Shown: positions 30,131 through 39,749 of the stretch, in pieces
Position numbering within the stretch: the first letter of the stretch is position 1
How the letters are laid out: each line of letters begins with the position of its first letter
Assembly: GCF_000209165.1 (NCBI RefSeq)
Contig: NC_009042.1
Span: 248,001 to 312,000, forward strand
Direction: 5' to 3'
Source of the DNA: Scheffersomyces stipitis CBS 6054
Taxonomy: Eukaryota; Ascomycota; Pichiomycetes; Serinales; Debaryomycetaceae
DNA: 64,000 nt
Notes under the pieces: model-generated
The model's input: only the letters and a program-made list of their open reading frames with translations
What the model was told of the DNA's origin: nothing
The model's database searches: none
Program-made: the position numbers and the translations under genes

Positions 30131-31955
30131 TGGGAATATTCTCTGACAGAAGTTTCAGATCACGTAAGCATCGATTGTTAGCTGGGCCGGGCTGGAAAAG
30201 TATAAGGGTGCAAGAGTGAGACACTGCTTGAAGAGCGTAACGAGATGTTTGTCGACTACAGCGAGTTGCGGAACTTGGAACACGATCTTCGGATGCTTTG
30301 TGGTACGATCTCGCTGGTGGTGAAAATCCTAGGAATCCAACAATATTATAGTATGGCAGAAAGAGACTTAATATCGGAGCTAGCTCGCGGATCTAGTACC
30401 GATCGGGATATCGCCGAAGTGCTATGATGTAAGCACCAAGATTTCACTATACGGTATTGCTGCCGTGGTGGATCAAAATTAACAGTACTTTAAGTCCGCC
30501 GCCACAAAAGGAGTCGTGGTCTCTGTGGTTTCGATGTAGTCATTCAGCCGCAAACACTGAAGGAAGGTCTTAGTAATCTGGTTGCTCGAGCACGTCGGTT
30601 TTAACACTGCGGTTTAGTGTACCGGTTTTAACGTGCACACTATCTGACGAGTCCGAATACTGGCTGGAGCTGGAAATGCTTAACAGTGGGAAAGGGGAGC
30701 AAATGGAGCTGGATTGTGGGGATTCAGCTGGTAGTCGAGACCGTAAGTCTGGGATTGCCATGTAGTGCTGCTCGTAGGAGGTGTAGAGAAAAGTGGGTCC
30801 TCTCGCGGATACCCGTTTCTGATTGGTTTCTGATTGGCCAGCTTCAGGCAGTTTGTAAAGTAAATAGAATGAGGACCAAATGGCTTGTAGTTGGTGGGGA
30901 TATTCCAATATCTGCCTTCGTATTTCCTTCTTTCGCCTGTTTAATTTCCAGGAATACGGTCTTTGCCTTTTCGGCACGAGTTGTACGGTCAGGTAAACAA
31001 ACAGGAAGCAGCCAGGGCTTTTGTCAGACCTGTAAGACTGAACCAGACCTCTTCCAGCTGAGTTTGAATTGTCAGGACTTTCTGTGATTCACAGGTCACG
31101 GGGATTAGATTGACAAGACCAGTTGGTGAAGGTCCGAAGAGCTGAGAGTTGGCTGCCATCCACACAGTCGCCGTCACAGTCATATGTCCGCTAGGATTTG
31201 ATCCGAATCTCTCTTTGTAAGCGGAGAAGGAAACCAAAGTCCGACCGTCCACTCCGCAAGGATCTCGTCCTTGTTTCGTCTGCAGCCAAAACACAGACCA
31301 AAACGGACGGATTTATTCGTATTCTCGATATAGTCCACATTTCGCAACATTTTCGTCTCTGGGATTTTATTCAGCTTGGAGTAGGTCGAATTTGCTGTTT
31401 GCAGCCGGCATGGCTGTTTGTCGCGTTCTGTGTCAAGAACTGTTTTCGACAATACAGCCCGTTTCCTCCTCCTCCATTGCGAAGTACACATGCAGGAAAC
31501 CGACAATCTACAATAAACACAATCATTCACATTTTGGCCCCGAGTAGCTACACTCATTTCCTCATCAAACACGCCCACAGGAACTTCCACGTCTTCTCCT
31601 GTCAGCTGCACGTTATCAGGACCTTCCAGTGCGTTCTGAATCGAATTGGTGCATTTTTTGGTCTTTTTTGGGTAATAATCTGCCTTGGGTCCTTGCCACT
31701 GCCCCAAGACTGGATTCTACAACGAACAAGAACAGACAGAGAACTGATCCTACAAAATTCAGACTTAGGTAAAGAAATTGATCGTAAGCGATTGTAGTTG
31801 AAGTGGTCTGCGTAATTCGAGAAGGAATTGGGTTGCTACATATAAATCCATTCATCCAACCATCCTGACATTCAACATAGCAAAGACTCATTGATTTTCT
31901 ATTTCAAACAGCTTCTAGACTGCTTTTACATATCGTTACACTCATAATCATTCAG
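30131..31955. other. intergenic region upstream of the Zn2Cys6 gene and SNX41
   Basis: 1.8 kb between divergent genes. The section 30570-31800 is less AT-rich and holds overlapping open frames on both strands: 30570-31088 minus (173 codons, no ATG until late), 31198-31797 plus (starts at TTG), 31180-31707 minus. None has a recognised domain. A GGGTGCA element lies at 30206-30212, just upstream of the Zn2Cys6 gene. Long promoters are common for yeast regulators. Confidence 0.35.
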
Positions 31956-33851
31956 ATGAACGACGACCTCTTTGAAGATGTCGAACAAGACAACAACCCT
32001 TCGTTCTATGGCAACCATTCGATGTTGAACGATCCATATGGTAGAAATCATATGTCAGGTTTACCTATGTCACACGATACCTCTGGCTCTCAACTGGTGG
32101 CCCCTCCGCCTTACACTAAGTCGGGCGATGCTCCTGTTGTATCTGCTGGTGCCAGTCACGATTTGGTAAACTCTACAATTGGCTTATCTAACAAAATAGA
32201 CGAATTGCTCCAAAATCCAGAGTTGCAGATTGAAATCGTGTCCAGTGAGCGATTGGTTAACTCATCTGTAATCGTGTATACAATCCAGTTGTCTTTACGA
32301 GACAACTCGATCTCCATAATTGTCAAAAGACGATTCAGCGAGTTCAAATCGTTGCGCGACAACTTGCTCAAGTTGTTCCCTACGTTGATAGTACCTCCAA
32401 TTCCGGAGAAACACTCGCTTTTCTCGTATTTGATCAATTCGATCAACAACTCCAACGAAATAAACATCATCGAGATGAGAAAACGGTACTTCAAAAGCTT
32501 CTTAACCGACTTGATATTTGAATCCTCGCCCAAGTTGAAGAGATGTCCACTCTTGCACAAGTTCCTTGACCCTAATTACGAGTTGTGCTGGTACAATGCC
32601 TTGAACGAGCCTCCAGTAAATCTCATCCCAAATAATTTGCTTTTGGGCAACCCAGTAAATCCAACAGATCAAAATGGGCTATATTCTTTATTACCCTTGG
32701 TCAATGGGTTTGAGTTCGACTCCAACCTCGATAATTTAAGTTCTCTCAAGAAGCTTAACGAGGACTGGAAGAGATTGAATGATCAGATAAGACTATTTGA
32801 ATTCAAAAGCAGTGACTACTACAAGGATGAAGCTTCACGTCTGGAAGTTACCATTGTAGAGAACCATAGCTTTACTGAAGTTCCGCATACGTTGGTTCAA
32901 TTTGAAATCAAATTCCATAACATAGTCCGGATATTACAAGACCTCAATAAGTTGAACGCGCGTAATATCAAGAACTACAAAGGTATGGTCCTGAATTTAA
33001 TTGACTTAGGCGGAAATTTGAATAATTTCTCCTTACAAATATTTGAATCTTCAAATCATGCTGCAGTTTCCGGGGTTCCAAGTAATAACAATCTCAGTGA
33101 AGCAATTGAAAAATTCGGGTCCACTGTCGACAGTAGTTTCTTGAATTTTGAAAGCTTTACACTCAACCATATCATTTCAGAATGGCAAGAGCCAGTTCAT
33201 CAGATCATACAATATTGTATTTCGAGTCTCGGATTAATTAAATTCTACAAGTACAAGATCATTCAATTCAAGATTCTCTACAAGCTCAAGTTTAATAAAT
33301 TCCAGGAGTTGTTAAACTTAACCAATTCATCCTCTACTTCATTGACGACAGCCATCAACAATGCCAATAATGGCACCATTGAAAATTCTAGTTTAGATCA
33401 TTTAAAGGATCTTAGTAGCCCTACCATTAACACGGCTATCCAGAATTCAGAGCTCAGAAAAAAAAGAAGACAAGGCGGATTGTCTTCGAAAAAGTCATGG
33501 TATGGGCTTTTTGGGGGTAATAATAAGCTGTACAATTTTTCGTTAAGTGCAGAGGAGTTGGAGAGTCTACACAGCAACAACAGAAGTGATGACCCCCAAT
33601 TTAATAATTACAAGTTCAAATACATGCAGATCGAAAAGGAGTTAAACAAATTGAACCAATTAATAGCATTGTGTGATAGAGATATGACCCACCTAACAGA
33701 AGCAATTATAACTACTTTCAACGGGTTCTTGAGGGACTTAGAGAAGAAATGGCTCAAATTAATGATTAATTATATCAAGAACGGCAAGCAGTTGTTTAGC
33801 GAGAATTTAACCAACTGGTCCGAGTTCAAGCTTTCCTTGAGCGACATTTAG
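31956..33851 (+). CDS. SNX41: PX-BAR sorting nexin Snx41
   Basis: A 631-residue sorting nexin. The N-terminal ~85 residues are disordered. The PX domain spans about 91-208, with the PI3P-binding RRFSEF (R125/R126), a PPIPEKH proline loop and the RYFKSFL/LLHKFLDPN end. The following conserved block (NPTDQNGLYSLLPLVNGFEFD, then KKLNEDWKRLNDQIRLFEF) and the helical C-terminal half form the BAR-like region. Snx41 pairs with Snx4 at endosomes to retrieve cargo such as Snc1. Its paralogue Atg20 is the main alternative, and the short N-terminus favours Snx41. SNX4 itself lies about 10 kb downstream. Confidence 0.85.
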   Translation: MNDDLFEDVEQDNNPSFYGNHSMLNDPYGRNHMSGLPMSHDTSGSQLVAPPPYTKSGDAPVVSAGASHDLVNSTIGLSNKIDELLQNPELQIEIVSSERLVNSSVIVYTIQLSLRDNSISIIVKRRFSEFKSLRDNLLKLFPTLIVPPIPEKHSLFSYLINSINNSNEINIIEMRKRYFKSFLTDLIFESSPKLKRCPLLHKFLDPNYELCWYNALNEPPVNLIPNNLLLGNPVNPTDQNGLYSLLPLVNGFEFDSNLDNLSSLKKLNEDWKRLNDQIRLFEFKSSDYYKDEASRLEVTIVENHSFTEVPHTLVQFEIKFHNIVRILQDLNKLNARNIKNYKGMVLNLIDLGGNLNNFSLQIFESSNHAAVSGVPSNNNLSEAIEKFGSTVDSSFLNFESFTLNHIISEWQEPVHQIIQYCISSLGLIKFYKYKIIQFKILYKLKFNKFQELLNLTNSSSTSLTTAINNANNGTIENSSLDHLKDLSSPTINTAIQNSELRKKRRQGGLSSKKSWYGLFGGNNKLYNFSLSAEELESLHSNNRSDDPQFNNYKFKYMQIEKELNKLNQLIALCDRDMTHLTEAIITTFNGFLRDLEKKWLKLMINYIKNGKQLFSENLTNWSEFKLSLSDI

Positions 33852-34393
33852 CATATTTATATTGGAAGGTTTAGATAAATGACTGTCAGCGACGGAATAG
33901 AGTATCGTAAAAGGGAAGGTTGTTATCAGCTGCTCCTAGGTCTTCGATATAAACGAAATCACAGTACATCAATATACATTGTTATATATTCAGATATGAG
34001 TATATTTAGGAGAGCCAATTAAACAATTCGCACCTTTATTCACTTCTATATTATTGAGAACCGATTGTGCGGTTTTAAAAATTTTCCAGAATAACGATAA
34101 ATATTAACCAAATTGGACTCATACCACTTTCTATGTTGCTGGTAACTACGAATAATTTGTAAGACTTTGACATACGCCTATAGTACTAAAAATGTCTATG
34201 GGTGCAAATCCATATATTCCTGCAGATAGCAACACAAAGCGGCAGTCGACGACTGCACCTTACAGGTGGCAATGGAGATTTGGTAAATATCAAACTTCAG
34301 CTACAGGCATTTTCATCCACACTATCTTTTTGTTGAAAGTACAACTTTACTTTTTTCCATACTAATTCATCATACTCATATTCCTCTGTAAGA
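33852..34393. other. intergenic region SNX41 to RPN9
   Basis: 542 bp of AT-rich DNA holding the SNX41 3' region and RPN9 promoter. GGGTGCA occurs at 34200-34206, about 190 bp upstream of RPN9. No canonical proteasome control element (GGTGGCAAA) is complete; the nearest is AGGTGGCAATGG at about 34263, which matches its first eight bases. Confidence 0.45.
34263..34274 (+). promoter_or_regulatory. partial PACE-like element upstream of RPN9
   Basis: AGGTGGCAATGG lies about 120 bp before the RPN9 ATG. The Rpn4-bound proteasome element is GGTGGCAAA; the first eight bases (GGTGGCAA) match and the last does not. Rpn4 control of proteasome genes is established in ascomycete yeasts, and the location fits. 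Confidence 0.45.
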
Positions 34394-35635
34394 ATGTCAG
34401 CTATGGATTTGGACAACGACGTGTCAACAGTCTTAGCCACGATCAGGCTGGAAACAGAATCGTCAGACTTGATGGCCATTCTCTACCAATTGGAAGACTA
34501 CTACGAAAGAAAGTTGTGGCACCAATTGACCCTTACTTTGGACGATTTCTACTACACAAACAGACCGGAAGTGACCCCTGACTTGAAGTACAAAATCTAT
34601 CATTTGTTTATCACCCAATTCGCTTCCAAATTGAATCCAATCAAAGTGGTCGACTTCTTGTTGGAATCGTTTGACAACAGCCCCCAGAATACTTTGGATA
34701 GTTTGTTGCAATTGAAGCAGCAATTTATTTCAAATCTCAAGAAGGAACACAACATCAAAAACGACGACGACGACGAATTCAAGTCGTTGGTTGCACGTGA
34801 CGAATCGGTCATATATGTCAACCTCCAGATTTCTCGTCACTACTTATTGTTGGACGACTTGCACAATTCAGAAGAGATATTGAGCACATTGAATGCCAAG
34901 TTCGACTCGGCTGACAGCATCTCCAACTTTGAGAACCCCAAGATCAACGCTGCATACTACTTGACCCAGTGTGAACTCTATCGTAAAACTGAAAAATACA
35001 ACTTGTACTATTTGAATGCGTTGTTGTACTTGTCATCTGTAGAAAACAACTTGCCCGAAGAAGACAAGGTCAAATTGTGTTACGAGCTTGGAATTGCAGC
35101 CTTGTTAGGCGACAAGATCTACAACTTCGGTGAGTTGATTTTGCACGACATTCTCGATGTCATTAAAGACGAATCTAGTCCTTACAACTGGCTCTACCAC
35201 TTGATCCAGAACTTGAATTCCGGAAACTTGAAGGAATTCAACAAGTGGTATGCCATTGCTCTTCAGAAATCTCCATTCTTGAACAAGTTCGATTTGTTCT
35301 TAAAGCAGAAGATCATCATCATGTCGTTGTTGGAGCTCATTTCTTTGAAGCCAACCACCGACAAGAACTTGAGTTTCCAGGAGATCTCCGAGTTCACCGG
35401 CACACCTGTAAACGATGTGGAACACTTGATCATCAAATGCTTTTCGCTCGACTTGATCAAGGGCTACATCAACCAGATCGACGAAGTGCTTGTCGTGACG
35501 TGGTTGCAGCCTAGAATCTTAAACTTAGACCAGGTTCAGGTGTTACATAATCATTTGCTCAGCTGGAACGGCCAACTAGACCAGTTGTCTAAGGACATCT
35601 ACAAGAATGGCGGTACAATCTGGGCAGGCATATAG
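34394..35635 (+). CDS. RPN9: 26S proteasome lid subunit Rpn9
   Basis: A 413-residue PCI-domain protein (S. cerevisiae Rpn9 is 393). The N-terminal helical repeats include YERKLWHQLTLTLDDFYY and the family block NPIKVVDFLLESFDNSP. The C-terminal PCI winged-helix region includes FQEISEFTGTPVNDVEHLIIKCFSLDLIKGYINQID. Rpn9 helps assemble the lid of the 19S particle next to Rpn10. Two in-frame ATGs (residues 1 and 4) are possible starts; the first has the better upstream A context. A proteasome-associated-control-like word lies 130 bp upstream. Confidence 0.95.
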   Translation: MSAMDLDNDVSTVLATIRLETESSDLMAILYQLEDYYERKLWHQLTLTLDDFYYTNRPEVTPDLKYKIYHLFITQFASKLNPIKVVDFLLESFDNSPQNTLDSLLQLKQQFISNLKKEHNIKNDDDDEFKSLVARDESVIYVNLQISRHYLLLDDLHNSEEILSTLNAKFDSADSISNFENPKINAAYYLTQCELYRKTEKYNLYYLNALLYLSSVENNLPEEDKVKLCYELGIAALLGDKIYNFGELILHDILDVIKDESSPYNWLYHLIQNLNSGNLKEFNKWYAIALQKSPFLNKFDLFLKQKIIIMSLLELISLKPTTDKNLSFQEISEFTGTPVNDVEHLIIKCFSLDLIKGYINQIDEVLVVTWLQPRILNLDQVQVLHNHLLSWNGQLDQLSKDIYKNGGTIWAGI

Positions 35636-36036
35636 GAGATGGTAGATTAGACTAATGCAACTAAAATGAATACTATGTATAAATGATATCTTTAAATATT
35701 TGTAACTTGCAAAAAAATTGTGAAATGTCACACTTGAGACTTGTCACTATTGTGATTAGGTCTATCCACAAATTATTCAAAAATCGTTTCCATTATCACT
35801 AGACTATTTCCTCTGTCTAGATCAATCTGATTAAATTTAGATCCGACCTGCACATATCCGACCAATGTCGCACGTCCACTCCAGGCTGAGCGCGACATCT
35901 TTCCTACATTAATTCAGCAAGATCAAACCATCACTTGTTCTTCAAGCTGAAAATTCACCATTTGAAAACCGGAACAAACGGCAATCAGCAATTATCGCTA
36001 TATCAGCAGACCCAGTTCCGTTACCGGTGAATAATT
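35636..36036. other. intergenic region RPN9 to PTM1
   Basis: 401 bp between two plus-strand genes. No strong motif was recognised beyond AT-rich leader DNA. Confidence 0.35.
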
Positions 36037-37833
36037 ATGAGAGTGGGTCAGCTAGTCTCCGTTTCTGGAGCCGCAATGGCCGTCTTGGCTCCTTTAGTCA
36101 GTGCCAATCGTGCTCTATTTGATGAAGACACCAACCTGCAAAGATGTTCAGGCATGTATGCCAAACATGACTGGGGTGGTTCTTACAAGCCGCAGATTTC
36201 ATTGCTGTTACTGCAATTTGACAAATACAAATACGACTCCAAGAAGGACAATGCCGAAGAACACGACGAAGACATTTCTGTGAGCTTCATTATTTTCGAA
36301 TACAAGGACCTCGGCAATATCGGCGTGGAATTGAGTGATGGATCCAGCAAGTACATCTGCGATGACTATGCGATTGATACCTTGGGAATCTGTGAAGCTA
36401 AGCAGAAGGGTAAATTCTTGCTCAATTCCAATAGCACCAACTCTACCATTATGACTTCCCAGTTGATCCATTTGGGGCCTTCTGATATACATTACTCCGT
36501 CAACAGGACTGGATACTACTGTGTCTCGACGTATAACTTCGATAAAAAGTACAGAGGAGTCATCAACTTCCAGAACGCTTTTGGCCAATTGAGTGCCTCT
36601 GAAATTCCCAAATTGCCAGCTTACGGTATTCTCACTTTGTGCTATGCTATAGCTCTAGCTTTGTTCGGGTTCCAGTTCTTCAAAAAGAGAAAGGAAAACC
36701 AGATTCTCCCATTGCAGAGATACTTGTTGGCCATGTTGGGCTTTTTAGCTTTTGACACTATGGTTGTGTGGTCCTACTACGACTTGGTCAACCGAACCAA
36801 GAACCCTTCCAACGCCTTCGTAACTTTCTACATGTTTTTCTTATCGCTAATGAATGCTGCGAAAATCACCTTCTCGTTCTTTTTGCTTTTGTGCATTTCC
36901 TTGGGCTACGGTGTAGTCTTGTTGAAGTTGGACAAGAAAACAATGCTTAAATGTAAAATCTTGGGAGTTGTCCACTTTGTGGCCTCTATAGTGTATTTGG
37001 TAGCCACTTACTATGGTGGATCCTCAAAGTCAACTACTTCCGGAGGCAACATTGGTGAAGGAAGCATGGGTAGCTTTTTGGGATTGTTACCTTTGATCCC
37101 AGTCACTATCACATTAACAATTTACTACATTGCGATCTTGGTGTCTATTAAAAAGACCACTGCGAACTTACACAAGCAACGCCAAATCATTAAATTGCAG
37201 TTGTACGAAAACTTGTTCAGAATTATTTTCTTTTCTGTCGTGTTAACCTTCGGTGGGCTCATTTTGTCTTCCATAGTCTATTTGAGCATGTCCACTACTG
37301 ACATGATCGAAGAACACTGGAAGAGTGCATTCTTTATTTTTGAGTTCTGGCCCAGTGTGATTTTCTTCTTCGTTTTTATGGGTATTGCCTGGTTGTGGAG
37401 ACCTACTGAAACAAGTTACATGTTGGCTATTTCTCAGCAATTATCCACTGGCGAAGGATTAGACGACGAAGCAGATGGACAGGGTTACCAACAAGGTGGG
37501 CACGAATTCGAATTGGACGACTTGTCTTTAATCAGTCATAGTGACGATGAAGCAAGGGGCCCTGGTAACGCTGAACACGACAGTTTCGAATTGTCCAGAG
37601 AAGCTCAACCTTTCCCCAAGTCTACCGATGGGCCTCCAGGATACAGTGAAGTGAATGGAAAGGAAAACCCATTCAATGATCCAGAGAATCCCTTTGAAGA
37701 AAATAGCTCAAGAACCGAAGGTAATACATTATTTGAATTGGGAGAAGATGACGAGGACGATTCACGTTTAGTTGAAGACAATGATAATGAGGTTGTAGAT
37801 GACAGATTAAAGGATGCTAGACACAAAGAGTAG
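36037..37833 (+). CDS. PTM1: GOST/Lu7TM-family seven-transmembrane protein (Ptm1-like)
   Basis: A 598-residue membrane protein with the fungal Ptm1 layout. A signal peptide (about 1-23, ending LVSA) is followed by a lumenal domain (about 24-190) with conserved Cys and N-glycosylation sites. Seven hydrophobic helices lie between about 195 and 450, ending in FWPSVIFFFVFMGIAWLWRPTE, then an acidic Ser-rich cytosolic tail. The FFKKRKENQ loop and LQRYLLAMLGFLAFDTMVVW helix match the Lung-7-TM family. It is probably a Golgi/endosome trafficking protein; its biochemical role is not settled. S. cerevisiae has a paralogue pair (PTM1 and YHL017W), so the symbol denotes the family member, not proven 1:1 orthology. 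Confidence 0.85.
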   Translation: MRVGQLVSVSGAAMAVLAPLVSANRALFDEDTNLQRCSGMYAKHDWGGSYKPQISLLLLQFDKYKYDSKKDNAEEHDEDISVSFIIFEYKDLGNIGVELSDGSSKYICDDYAIDTLGICEAKQKGKFLLNSNSTNSTIMTSQLIHLGPSDIHYSVNRTGYYCVSTYNFDKKYRGVINFQNAFGQLSASEIPKLPAYGILTLCYAIALALFGFQFFKKRKENQILPLQRYLLAMLGFLAFDTMVVWSYYDLVNRTKNPSNAFVTFYMFFLSLMNAAKITFSFFLLLCISLGYGVVLLKLDKKTMLKCKILGVVHFVASIVYLVATYYGGSSKSTTSGGNIGEGSMGSFLGLLPLIPVTITLTIYYIAILVSIKKTTANLHKQRQIIKLQLYENLFRIIFFSVVLTFGGLILSSIVYLSMSTTDMIEEHWKSAFFIFEFWPSVIFFFVFMGIAWLWRPTETSYMLAISQQLSTGEGLDDEADGQGYQQGGHEFELDDLSLISHSDDEARGPGNAEHDSFELSREAQPFPKSTDGPPGYSEVNGKENPFNDPENPFEENSSRTEGNTLFELGEDDEDDSRLVEDNDNEVVDDRLKDARHKE

Positions 37834-39749
37834 ACCATCTAATCCAATTATTACTCGTCAAGAGTATTTACATTTAAAATTGAGGAATCTGCTGAAAACA
37901 TAACCAGTCTTGGTTATCGATTAGTTTTAGTAAGTATATAAAATATAGACAGCAGAAAAGTGAATGAACTTTAGGTACTTTAAACTCTAGTTGGGATACT
38001 AATGTATTTGACATAAAACTGAAGGTTCATATCTTTCAGTTAGTTTTCTTCTCTATTTATTTAAAATATGGATGGTTCATTCAAGTGATAAGTGGAGTCA
38101 ATATAATCAAATCAACATAACTATTTTTGCCATTTTTAACGGTAATGGGATAGTGTAACTGAATGAAAAATGTATTTACGCGCTACCATATATCAGCGCT
38201 ACCAAGAAATTAATTCAACTTTATTTCTTATTTTCAATTGCAGAAACGGCCATAAACCACTCGAAATCAATAGTAGACATGGACAGTTATAGACAACACA
38301 TATATAGAGAAAAAGGACACGGACCGATACAATTTTAGTAGATTTTACTTAGTAGGCAAAGTACCAACAAAGCCAACCACGGAGTTGATTTCCTTTCGCC
38401 TTCAGTTGTGTAGCATGCATGTTGTTACTACAAAATTATAGATATTCAATACAAACGAAAAGACTTCTAATAATCTTTCAAACATACTAGATATCCTGCT
38501 GGTTACAATTTTGATACATTTGATACTAATGAGGTGGAAGCTTGTGTAGTGAAAATCGTATTTGTATAATTTTTCTTCTTATCCTAGTTCAAAGATTCAA
38601 ATATTTCCTGGCTCCGAGTTAATCTTGGCCAAGAAGTCAACTGCACCAAATTGATATTTGGCATCTTGACGGTCAAGACGGATACAACCTATGTAAAATG
38701 GCAGCAATAATTTTTCCTGTTGTCTGTTCGTTGGAGGATCTAACATGCCTTACTCAGGCCAACTTGACTTAGCTCGAGACATATTTTATGGCGATTTTAT
38801 GTGACCCTTATCGGAAAGATTTGCGAAGATTCAGAAACTGACTTAGGCAGAGCATAAAGGGGTCAAATAAATGACAAATTTTACCTTACTATGGGCAGTC
38901 CTTATTTTATTTCCACGTTATCGTCCAACATATTGGGATGTAGCACTTTCAATCGTCTTGAACGGAATGAAACGCCCCAATCCACCGCTCTGGCAATTTG
39001 TACACAGTTCATTTGGAAAAAATAGGATAAATTTCAAAGCGCCAGGAGGACGAAATAATGGACATTTCCGAACTTGTAGATTACTGAATTAATTATGGAG
39101 GCTTCTTATTTTTTGTATTTCTTAATTAAATATATCGTAGAGTTTGTGCAGAGGCGATTAATGGAATTTAATAGCAACTGTTCATCAGATAGGAGAACAG
39201 TGCCATGAATCACCAACAGTTTAGCTATATAGTCCTAGGAATTTTTCCTGTACTTGTGATGGGTTTGTTTATTGGTTTGTGATCGTCTAAGCACCTCTTA
39301 GTGGTAACCAAGTTTTGTTAGACGCGGTGATGACTTTTGGCACATTCTTCACTGTAATCCAGGAGTATTGAACAAAAGCAAAAAAATCGAGGTTAGTGAG
39401 ATACAAAAAAAAGAATTTTCTTTATCACCACAAATTCAAAACATTTGTATTAATATATTTCCTTCTTTTCCAGCCGTTTATTCTCTACAGTAAAATAGGG
39501 CCAGGAAAAGCCAAAAAAAACGCCCCTACGCTCTAGCAACAACCTCAGAACCATCTGAAGCTGCGCAGAATTTTTTTAAGCCGTATCTGCCGTTTCTACC
39601 ATCGACATTCCCTTTGTAATCTTCGTTTAGACGTCTACATCGCGTTTGGTTGCCTTTGGCTATACAAGATAATCGTACACAAGTCGAACATTTAAATTCC
39701 AAGATACTAGGTATTCTTCTGTTTCAAAACACAAATAACTGTTTTCCCC
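37834..39749. other. 1.9 kb intergenic region PTM1 to sirtuin
   Basis: AT-rich. It contains two nearby GCGCTACC words (38180 and 38198 areas) and a 49-codon minus-strand ORF at 38597-38746. The 73-codon open frame at 38871-39092 has no coding signature. Poly-A/T runs at 39380-39570 lie in the sirtuin promoter. No RNA gene was recognised. Confidence 0.35.
38597..38746 (-). CDS. possible small ORF, 49 residues
   Basis: An ATG-initiated frame begins MLDPPTNRQQ and ends KINSEPGNI before a TGA. It has balanced composition, including aromatic and charged residues, unlike most chance AT-rich frames nearby. There is an in-frame stop 9 nt upstream. No family was recognised. It could be a chance ORF, a gene relic or a genuine small protein; a 49-codon ORF is not statistically remarkable in this much noncoding DNA. 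Confidence 0.2.
   Translation of the reverse strand: MLDPPTNRQQEKLLLPFYIGCIRLDRQDAKYQFGAVDFLAKINSEPGNI

Noticed and set aside
31198..31797. 199-codon plus-strand ORF upstream of SNX41
   Set aside because: Starts at TTG, overlaps a 175-codon frame on the opposite strand, and has no domain or coding bias; the less AT-rich DNA here makes long chance frames common.
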